Source of the DNA: CAJXUU01 sp963975265
GTDB lineage: Bacteria; Bacteroidota; Bacteroidia; Chitinophagales; Saprospiraceae
Assembly: GCA_963975265.1 (NCBI GenBank)
Contig: CAXBGT010000005.1
Location: forward strand, 1-63,224
DNA length: 63,224 bases
Reading direction: 5' to 3'
Within the stretch, counting starts at the first letter, position 1; the number at the start of each line of letters is the position of its first letter. A program made the translations under genes and the position numbers. Of this stretch, positions 58,146-63,224 are shown piece after piece. Below the pieces are notes generated by a model. The model was not told the DNA's origin. It was given only the letters and a program-made list of their open reading frames with translations, and did no database searches.

Positions 58146-58176
58146 TTGGTGTCACAGTCTTGGCAATATTTGATTT

Positions 58177-58416
58177 TTAAACAAATTCTCCAAAAGAATT
58201 AGAATCTCCATGTTTCTTGATCAACTTATCAATATCCTCTAGGTTATCGATCCATTCTTCTGAGAACCCACAATTGCCACAAAGATATCTAGTCACAAGG
58301 ATAGGTTTCATACTTCCAATGTTGATTTGGTTGTAATACCCTGTCCATGTTCCTCCTCCCTCTATCTGGATTATTTGGGTAGAATTACATTTTGTGCAGT
58401 GATTGGAGTTTTTCAT
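58177..58416 (-). CDS. small zinc-ribbon-like protein
   Basis: The frame is open from 58464, which would overlap the upstream gene. The internal Met at 58416 (MKNSNHCTKCNSTQ) is preferred because it starts 16 bp after that gene's stop. The 79-residue product has two CxxC knuckles, CTKC near residue 7 and CGNC near residue 47, about 38 residues apart, as in a zinc ribbon. Between them lies a Gly/Tyr-rich turn (GGGTWTGYYNQ). The tail is acidic. It is probably cytoplasmic. I cannot name a family with confidence. It appears co-transcribed with the small membrane protein upstream. Confidence 0.6.
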   Translation of the reverse strand: MKNSNHCTKCNSTQIIQIEGGGTWTGYYNQINIGSMKPILVTRYLCGNCGFSEEWIDNLEDIDKLIKKHGDSNSFGEFV

Positions 58417-58432
58417 AGATACGGGTTGCTTT

Positions 58433-58876
58433 TTAAGTAGTAATTTTGTTTTGCCTTGGCTCAATAGGCTTCACAAGACTATAGGTGATATTTAACACTA
58501 GGACCAATAAAGATACATAGGGTGATAAAATTATCAAGTAATCAAACATAGAAATACTAGGAAATCTAGATGTTTGATTCAACATCGACCCTGCCACATA
58601 GCAAATTCCAAAGTAAGAAAAAAGCACAAATACCAATTGCAAAACATTAAGCACCGGATGGGTTACTCTTCCAAAAATTGCCATAAACCAGTATGCAATT
58701 GCTAAGAACAAAAACGACCCAAATAACATAGGCGCTCCGTCTAATAAAACATCAAACCAGTACAATATAGGGTTATTGTATGGTCCAGCCATGAACAGAT
58801 ACTTCGATATTATCACTATCAAACCTGAAGTAATAGCAAATGCAGAAAACCCTAGATGTGGCTTGTCTCTTAGCAC
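58433..58876 (-). CDS. small membrane protein, four predicted helices
   Basis: I do not recognise the family. The 147-residue protein has about four hydrophobic segments (FSAFAITSGLIVIISKYLFM; GAPMLFGSFLFLAIAYWFMA; VLNVLQLVFVLFSYFGICYV; YLIILSPYVSLLVLVLNITY) and short polar loops. The start (MLRDKPHLGF) is Lys/Arg-rich. No charged residues within helices suggest a transport path. It precedes the zinc-ribbon gene by 16 bp and probably shares its transcript. It lies 97 bp from the icmF unit, separated by a perfect small hairpin. Confidence 0.6.
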   Translation of the reverse strand: MLRDKPHLGFSAFAITSGLIVIISKYLFMAGPYNNPILYWFDVLLDGAPMLFGSFLFLAIAYWFMAIFGRVTHPVLNVLQLVFVLFSYFGICYVAGSMLNQTSRFPSISMFDYLIILSPYVSLLVLVLNITYSLVKPIEPRQNKITT

Positions 58877-58944
58877 TTCTTAAACTTTTAACATAAATTA
58901 TCAGTTGTACAGTTTGTGAGAGATAGCATATCTAGCCGGAGATC

Positions 58945-58960
58945 CGAGACTATTGTCTCG
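58945..58960 (-). terminator. perfect hairpin after icmF
   Basis: CGAGAC pairs with GTCTCG across a TATT loop. It lies 13 bp past the icmF stop on the minus strand. There is no T-run after it on that strand, so termination is uncertain; it may be a 3'-end stabiliser. Confidence 0.45.
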
Positions 58961-58972
58961 AAAACGTTACTG

Positions 58973-61393
58973 TTACATATTTCTACGATACTGCCCTCCT
59001 ACTTCATACAACGCATTCGTAATTTGACCCAATGAACACTTCTTAGCAGCAACCATCAAGTGCTCAAAAATATTCTTATTCTGAATACTCGCAGTTTGAA
59101 GCTCCTTTAATATAGCTGCACTTTCATCTTTAGATGCATTTTTGAGGTTAGTCAATGTACCTATTTGATCCATTTTTTCTTCCTCAGTAGCTCGGATTAC
59201 TTCTTCTGGGATCACGGTTGGCGATCCATCTTTAGATAGAAATGTATTCACACCTATAATCGGGAATTCTCCTGTATGCTTAAGCATTTCATAGTGAAGA
59301 CTTTCTTCTTGTATTTTACTTCTCTGATACATTGTTTCCATAGCACCGAGTACACCACCACGCTCTGTGATCTTATCAAATTCTGTCAACACTGCTTCTT
59401 CCACTAGATCCGTCAACTCTTCGATGATAAATGATCCCTGCAGTGGGTTTTCGTTCTTAGCAAGTCCTAATTCGTGATTGATAATCATCTGAATAGCAAC
59501 AGCACGTCTAACAGATTCCTCTGTCGGAGTAGTGATGGCTTCATCATATGCATTTGTATGTAGTGAGTTACAATTGTCATATATCGCATACAATGCTTGG
59601 AGTGTTGTTCTTATATCGTTGAACGAAATCTCTTGTGCGTGCAGTGATCTTCCACTTGTTTGGATATGGTACTTTAATTTTTGTGATCTATCATCGGCAT
59701 TGTACTTTTCTCTCATGGCTTTGGCCCATATTCTTCTGGCAACCCGACCGATTACCGCATATTCAGGATCGATGCCGTTACTGAAGAAGAAACTTAGGTT
59801 TGGTGCAAATTTATTAATATCCATTCCTCTCGATAGGTAGTATTCTACGAAAGTGAATCCATTTGCTAGTGTGAATGCCAATTGAGTAATCGGGTTGGCT
59901 CCCGCTTCAGCAATATGATATCCAGAAATCGATACAGAGTAAAAATTTCTCACACCTTGATCAATAAAGTATTGTTGTACATCACCCATAATCTTGAGTG
60001 AAAACTCTGTACTGAATATACAAGTGTTTTGCGCTTGATCTTCTTTAAGTATATCAGCTTGCACTGTTCCTCTTACCGAAGTCAAGGCTTTGACCTTCAT
60101 TTCATTATAGATATCAGCCTCGAGCACTTCATCCCCTGTAAGTCCTAGTAACATAAGACCTAGACCGTCATTTCCTTTTGGTAGGTCACCATAGTATCTA
60201 GGTCGATCTAATCCTTTATCGTCAAATTTTGCTTTATGGGCTGCTTCTACTTTTGCTCCCAAACCGTGTTCAGTGATATATTTTTCACATTGTTGATCTA
60301 TCGCAGCATTCATAAAGAAGGCACATATTGTAGCGGCTGGCCCATTGATTGTCATAGAGACAGAAGTACTTGGCTGACAAAGATCAAAACCTGAGTACAA
60401 CTTCTTTGCATCATCAAGACAGCAGATACTTACGCCAGAATTACCAATTTTTCCATAGATATCTGGTCTATGGTCAGGATCTTCTCCATATAAAGTCACA
60501 GAATCAAATGCAGTACTCAATCTATTTGCTGGTGTATCTAGAGACAGATAATGGAATCTTTTATTCGTTCTTTCTGGGCCTCCTTCTCCTGCAAACATCC
60601 GAGTCGGATCTTCTCCTTTTCTTTTGAAAGGAAATACACCTGCAGTATATGGAAATTCTCCTGGTACATTTTCTTGAAGGTTCCATTTAAGGATATCACC
60701 CCAATCACTATATTTAGGTAACACTACTTTTGGAATATCACTTCCAGAAAGAGACTTAGTAGTAGTTTCCACCTTAATCTCTCTGTTTCTTACCTTATAT
60801 ATAAATTCTGGCTTTTTATAAGACTCCGCTTTCTCTTCCCAACCCTCTACTATTCGTTTGCAAGCGCCATCCATATCTTCGAATGTTCTTGTCAGTTGAT
60901 TTTCTACAGCTTCTTTTACAGAATCATCAGATACAACTTCCGCAGTAATATTAAGTCCATAGGCCTGAGACGCTAACTTAGCTTGCTTTTCCGCCCATTT
61001 ATCATAGTTTCTATTATTCTCTGAAATCTCTGATAGGTATCTAACTCTCGCAGGAGGAATGATATATATCTTCTCACTTTCACCATCTAGGAAAATACTC
61101 TTAGGTGGAAATTTCGCTCCTGTCTTTTCTTGGATGGTGTCCATGATTTTACGGTAGAGTGTATTTGTCCCAGGATCATTGAACTGTGATGCTATCGTCC
61201 CGAATACTGGCATTGTATTAGGGTCGTCATGCCATAGATCGTTGTTTCTTTGATATTGCTTCTTTACATCTCGTAGTGCATCCAATGCGCCTCGTTTATC
61301 AAATTTATTTAGCGCTATCACATCCGCATAATCAAGCATATCTATCTTCTCCAGCTGCGTAGCCGCTCCATATTCTGGAGTCATAACATACAT
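58973..61393 (-). CDS. icmF: isobutyryl-CoA mutase fused, C-terminal part (end of GTPase domain plus mutase)
   Basis: The 806-residue frame begins in the middle of a MeaI-type GTPase domain (YVMTPEYGAATQLEKIDML, then the G4 motif NKFDKRGALDALRDV) and continues into the B12-dependent acyl-CoA mutase barrel (YSDWGDILKWN, FPYTAGVFPFK, GNSGVSICCLDDAKKLYSG). The ATG at 61393 overlaps the end of the upstream frame by 13 bp. A start here would leave a split G-domain, so it is better read as the second half of one gene after a single-base frameshift. IcmF rearranges isobutyryl-CoA and n-butyryl-CoA using adenosylcobalamin. No truncation is seen at the C-terminus (GQITNALYEVGGQYRRNM). Confidence 0.9.
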   Translation of the reverse strand: MYVMTPEYGAATQLEKIDMLDYADVIALNKFDKRGALDALRDVKKQYQRNNDLWHDDPNTMPVFGTIASQFNDPGTNTLYRKIMDTIQEKTGAKFPPKSIFLDGESEKIYIIPPARVRYLSEISENNRNYDKWAEKQAKLASQAYGLNITAEVVSDDSVKEAVENQLTRTFEDMDGACKRIVEGWEEKAESYKKPEFIYKVRNREIKVETTTKSLSGSDIPKVVLPKYSDWGDILKWNLQENVPGEFPYTAGVFPFKRKGEDPTRMFAGEGGPERTNKRFHYLSLDTPANRLSTAFDSVTLYGEDPDHRPDIYGKIGNSGVSICCLDDAKKLYSGFDLCQPSTSVSMTINGPAATICAFFMNAAIDQQCEKYITEHGLGAKVEAAHKAKFDDKGLDRPRYYGDLPKGNDGLGLMLLGLTGDEVLEADIYNEMKVKALTSVRGTVQADILKEDQAQNTCIFSTEFSLKIMGDVQQYFIDQGVRNFYSVSISGYHIAEAGANPITQLAFTLANGFTFVEYYLSRGMDINKFAPNLSFFFSNGIDPEYAVIGRVARRIWAKAMREKYNADDRSQKLKYHIQTSGRSLHAQEISFNDIRTTLQALYAIYDNCNSLHTNAYDEAITTPTEESVRRAVAIQMIINHELGLAKNENPLQGSFIIEELTDLVEEAVLTEFDKITERGGVLGAMETMYQRSKIQEESLHYEMLKHTGEFPIIGVNTFLSKDGSPTVIPEEVIRATEEEKMDQIGTLTNLKNASKDESAAILKELQTASIQNKNIFEHLMVAAKKCSLGQITNALYEVGGQYRRNM

Positions 61394-62328
61394 ACTACAT
61401 CAGAGTGATCTACTATCTCTGTATCTGACTGACCGATACCTGATGTTTCTAGAATGATCAAGTCATAGTTGGCAGCTTGAAGAATATCCATCGCGCCTTT
61501 TATATGCTTAGACAAAGCAAGATTACTCTGTCTTGTTGCCAAAGATCTCATGTATACACGGTCATTATTGATGGCATTCATACGGATCCTATCCCCTAGC
61601 AATGCCCCACCTGTTTTTCTTTTTGATGGGTCTACAGATACAATTGCAATATGCTTCTCAGGGTATTCAATTAAAAACCTACGCACCAATTCATCTACCA
61701 AGCTTGATTTTCCTGATCCTCCAGTTCCTGTTATTCCAAGTATCGGAGCATTAAATGATTGTTTCTGTATATCAGCGAGCCAATGTTTGTTTTGCTCAGG
61801 AAAATTTTCGATTGCAGTAATCAACCTTGCTACAGCTTTCGGTTTTCTAGAAGCCAATTCTTTTAATTCACCATTTACAGTTTCTCCAATAGGAAAATCA
61901 CAACTTTGAAGCACATCATTAATCATTCCTTGGAGGCCCATCGTACGTCCATCATCTGGACTATATATACGACAGATTCCATAATCGTGCAAGTCTTTTA
62001 TCTCAGAAGGAAGGATTGTTCCACCTCCACCTCCGAAAATTTTGATATGCCCACACCCATTTTCTTTAAGGAGGTCATATATATACTTGAAGTATTCGTT
62101 GTGGCCTCCTTGGTAGGAAGTAATTGCAATTCCTTGGACATCTTCTTGTATAGCAGTATCTACTATCTCTTTTGCTGATCGATTATGTCCTAGATGTATA
62201 ATTTCTGCTCCAGATCTCTGCATGATCCTACGCATTATATTGATAGCTGCATCGTGTCCATCAAATAATGAAGCCGCAGTGACTATTCTTATTTTGTGTT
62301 TCGCTTCATAAGGTGCTTGTACCTCCAT
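61381..62328 (-). CDS. icmF: isobutyryl-CoA mutase fused, N-terminal part (B12-binding plus start of GTPase domain)
   Basis: The 315-residue frame has the B12-binding domain (FDGHDAAIN with the DxH cobalt-ligand motif, then SYQGGHNEYF and a FGGGGGTI loop). The MeaI G-domain start follows, with the P-loop GITGTGGSGKSS and ETSGIGQSDTEIVDHSDV. It terminates at a TGA within CML*. Inserting one A after GTA (at 61396) restores DVSMYVMTPEYG, the continuous sequence expected of intact IcmF, into the downstream frame. The break is therefore a one-base deletion in the genome, or a sequence error. The summed length (about 1,120 residues) is right for IcmF. A TATCTTTG -7 box lies at 62,354-62,361. Confidence 0.9.
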   Translation of the reverse strand: MEVQAPYEAKHKIRIVTAASLFDGHDAAINIMRRIMQRSGAEIIHLGHNRSAKEIVDTAIQEDVQGIAITSYQGGHNEYFKYIYDLLKENGCGHIKIFGGGGGTILPSEIKDLHDYGICRIYSPDDGRTMGLQGMINDVLQSCDFPIGETVNGELKELASRKPKAVARLITAIENFPEQNKHWLADIQKQSFNAPILGITGTGGSGKSSLVDELVRRFLIEYPEKHIAIVSVDPSKRKTGGALLGDRIRMNAINNDRVYMRSLATRQSNLALSKHIKGAMDILQAANYDLIILETSGIGQSDTEIVDHSDVVCML

Positions 62329-62353
62329 AAATTACTGTTTGAGTTAGGGACAA

Positions 62354-62361
62354 CAAAGATA
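62354..62361 (-). promoter_or_regulatory. -7 element upstream of icmF
   Basis: TATCTTTG on the minus strand matches TAnnTTTG and is 26 bp before the ATG. The -33 box is not obvious. Confidence 0.4.
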
Positions 62362-62653
62362 CAGAATAATGGGGAAGGGGTTTGTCTGATATTAGTTGAA
62401 TTTTATTCTGAATGCTATTCTTTCAATGTTTAATAAACGCGTTCACCTTATTAAATATGTTCATTATTACCATTACAGTCTGTATTGTCGTTCATTTTTT
62501 AAGCCCAATAGTATGTTTCAATTCAACCATAGATGAAAGGGTTAAATAATGTTCTAAAAAGATACAATTTTTGCACTAAAAATGAACACAAACACAGTTA
62601 TTGTTGAACATTATGAATAAAACTACAGTAATAGTTAAAATATATGAACAGTG
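62362..62653. other. intergenic regulatory-looking region between icmF and tRNA-like locus
   Basis: This region has no credible gene; a 34-codon frame at 62613-62717 overlaps a promoter and is not supported. Four exact copies of TGAACA or its complement occur at 62458, 62583, 62605 and 62645, and two imperfect 31-bp units begin at 62582 and 62613. Confidence 0.45.
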
Positions 62654-62654
62654 C

Positions 62655-62685
62655 TTGAATAATAAAACAATCCGTTCTATATTTG
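62655..62685 (+). promoter_or_regulatory. Bacteroidota-type promoter of tRNA-like locus
   Basis: TTG (62655-62657), 20-nt spacer, TATATTTG (62678-62685). The -7 box is exact and the spacer equals that of the lytic transglycosylase promoter in this window. Transcription would begin about 30-40 bp before the first tRNA-like half, with no ORF between. Confidence 0.55.
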
Positions 62686-62725
62686 TATTATCAAATCATT
62701 CAAACGAGAATGTATAAACACAAAA

Positions 62726-62751
62726 CATTGTGAGGTGATGAAATTGGCAGA
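62726..62751 (+). repeat. truncated copy of tRNA-like 5' half, copy 1
   Basis: These 26 bases are identical to 62829-62854, covering the leader, acceptor 5' strand and D-arm 5' side of the tRNA-like element (103-bp period). After the D loop the sequences diverge. The copy lacks the CAT that closes the D stem and has no anticodon or T arm. It is followed by a stem-loop (CGTTTTTCAAAACG core at 62769-62782, with flanking TTTAG/CTAAA), so it may be a separate small RNA or a decayed tRNA-like gene. Confidence 0.7.
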
Positions 62752-62831
62752 AGAGGGTTTTAGTGTAGCGTTTTTCAAAACGTGGGCTAAAGCACAACTA
62801 CTTTCAAATTAGAATCTAAACATGTAATCAT

Positions 62832-62994
62832 TGTGAGGTGATGAAATTGGCAGACATGCCCTCCTGTCTCGGGGGTGGAGAGTCCGCGATAAACGTTAGG
62901 TAATGGGTGGACCACATAAGATTTTCCCAAATTCGTAAAAGAAACTTGCTTAATAGCTAAGCGCTCCGTGAAGGTTCGAATCCTTCTCTCACAG
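62832..62994 (+). ncRNA. tRNA-like RNA with a ~94-nt structured variable region
   Basis: All four tRNA arms can be drawn. The acceptor is TGTGAGG (62832-62838) against TCTCACA (62987-62993). The D stem is ATG/CAT around AAATTGGCAGA. The anticodon stem CCCTC/GGGGG (62859-62863, 62871-62875) has a 7-nt loop CTGTCTC, so the nominal anticodon is GTC. The T arm is GAAGG-TTCGAAT-CCTTC (62970-62986) and the discriminator is G62994. CCA is not fully encoded. The D arm resembles tRNA-Leu, but the GTC loop fits no class II tRNA and position 37 is T. The variable region (62876-62969) closes with TGGAG/CTCCG and holds hairpins GTCC/GGAC and GCTTA/TAAGC. It could be a domesticated or novel tRNA-like RNA; a decayed tRNA cannot be excluded. 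Confidence 0.65.
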
Positions 62995-62997
62995 CAA

Positions 62998-63030
62998 AAA
63001 ACAATTAAAAATCCAATTTTTAATTGTTTT
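62998..63030 (+). terminator. 15-bp perfect inverted repeat after tRNA-like RNA
   Basis: AAAACAATTAAAAAT pairs perfectly with ATTTTTAATTGTTTT across a CCA loop and ends in TTTT. It begins 4 nt past the tRNA-like 3' end. It is AT-rich, but long and followed by T's on the plus strand, so it is a plausible (bidirectional) terminator. Confidence 0.6.
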
Positions 63031-63035
63031 ACGAG

Positions 63036-63118
63036 CAGGTATAACAATTCCGAAGGAATTGTGGGCCTGCGAGACATCCAGGGTGATTTCATTCCTTCCG
63101 AAGGAATGAATTTACAAC
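63036..63118 (+). repeat. double-hairpin repeat, copy 1
   Basis: Two palindromes, ACAATTCC-GAA-GGAATTGT (63044-63062) and CATTCCTTC-C-GAAGGAATG (63090-63108), are joined by a conserved spacer (GGCCTGCGAGACATCCAG...). In this copy GCAGG (63035-63039) can also pair with CCTGC (63066-63070) to extend the first hairpin. Confidence 0.8.
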
Positions 63119-63150
63119 CAACAATACTTTGAAATAAAACCACAAGCAAG

Positions 63151-63224
63151 AAATTCCGAAGGAATTGTAGGCCTGCGAGACATCCAGGGTGATTTCATTC
63201 CTTCCGAAGGAATGAATTTACAAC
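63151..63224 (+). repeat. double-hairpin repeat, copy 2 (reaches window edge)
   Basis: This copy starts 106 bp after copy 1 and is nearly identical over about 73 bp, from AATTCCGAAGGAATTGT to AATTTACAAC. The outer GCAGG/CCTGC pairing is not kept (GCAAG here), but both core palindromes are. The element ends exactly at the window edge, so more copies may follow. Confidence 0.8.

Noticed and set aside
58177..58464. 95-residue version of the zinc-ribbon protein
   Set aside because: The extra 16 residues overlap the upstream gene and look unlike the rest; the internal Met gives a clean start 16 bp after the upstream stop.
58973..61393. Independent methylmalonyl-CoA mutase starting at the ATG at 61393
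   Set aside because: The frame begins inside a GTPase domain, which matches the middle of IcmF rather than the start of a stand-alone mutase.
62613..62717. 34-codon frame starting MNKTTVIVKIYEQ
   Set aside because: It contains the TATATTTG promoter box and has no conserved features; translation is unlikely.
62832..62994. tmRNA or group I intron in a tRNA-Leu
   Set aside because: An anticodon arm is present and no tag reading frame is visible, unlike tmRNA. The insertion is too short (about 94 nt), is not in the anticodon loop, and lacks P/Q/R/S core motifs of group I introns.
62787..63149. 120-codon open frame on the minus strand across the tRNA-like region
   Set aside because: It runs antisense through the tRNA-like fold and into the hairpin repeats, has no recognisable domain, and its length comes from the repeat sequence.
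63036..63224. CRISPR array
   Set aside because: Only two units with long, mostly conserved spacers, internal double palindromes and no unique spacer sequences; no cas genes in the window.
1..63224. Insertion sequence, prophage or integrative element
   Set aside because: No transposase, integrase, phage structural or conjugation gene was recognised.

Overview
The window is AT-rich chromosomal DNA from a member of the Bacteroidota. The evidence is two kinds of type IX secretion (T9SS) sorting signal, a PorV-family protein, DUF5686, DUF3857, DUF4856 and imelysin proteins, large CarboxypepD_reg/TonB-dependent receptors, an approximately 1,100-residue SecA, and promoters of the Bacteroidota type (TTTG or TTG, 19-20 nt, TAnnTTTG). 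Gene content would fit the Saprospiria or relatives, but that placement is an inference. About 42 protein-coding genes or gene parts are recognisable, and almost no stretch is phage- or IS-like.

Layout. 1-9.7 kb: a partial DUF3857/transglutaminase protein, an ABC-F ATPase, a HemJ-like oxidase, a small secreted protein, a DUF5686 outer-membrane protein and a GH3 acyl-adenylating enzyme. 9.7-18.1 kb: mainly envelope and secreted proteins (M14 carboxypeptidase, a 983-residue T9SS type B protein, GH16 glucanase lipoprotein, lytic transglycosylase) plus a DUF3109 protein. 18.3-27 kb: housekeeping (hisS-gatA overlapping pair, CotH-family lipoprotein, uvrA, greA followed by an unusual HIT/CoA-binding fusion). 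27.2-36.2 kb: a TonB-dependent receptor, a 1,407-residue secreted protein and a PorV-family protein in one direction. 36.5-45.7 kb: D-2-hydroxyacid dehydrogenase, M29 aminopeptidase with a downstream esterase, secA, a LysE-type exporter and a secreted protein of unknown role.

46-53 kb is a probable metal-acquisition operon (DUF4856, imelysin, HTTM, TonB receptor) transcribed from a near-ideal promoter at 53,016-53,046. A relic of a T9SS C-terminal domain lies just beyond its last gene. 53.3-58.9 kb holds purine salvage genes (purine nucleoside phosphorylase, hpt), an AtpZ/AtpI protein, an M28 peptidase and small lipoproteins. 59-62.3 kb is isobutyryl-CoA mutase fused (icmF), split into two ORFs by a one-base frameshift inside its GTPase domain.

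The last 0.9 kb (62.4-63.22 kb) differs from the rest. It has no convincing protein gene. It carries a cluster of TGAACA motifs, a Bacteroidota-type promoter, a truncated copy of the 5' half of a tRNA-like sequence, and then a complete tRNA-like fold. That fold has acceptor, D, anticodon and T arms, with a structured variable region of about 94 nt. It is followed by a 15-bp inverted repeat and two 106-bp-spaced copies of a double-hairpin repeat that runs up to the window edge. This is the part most likely to hold something undescribed.
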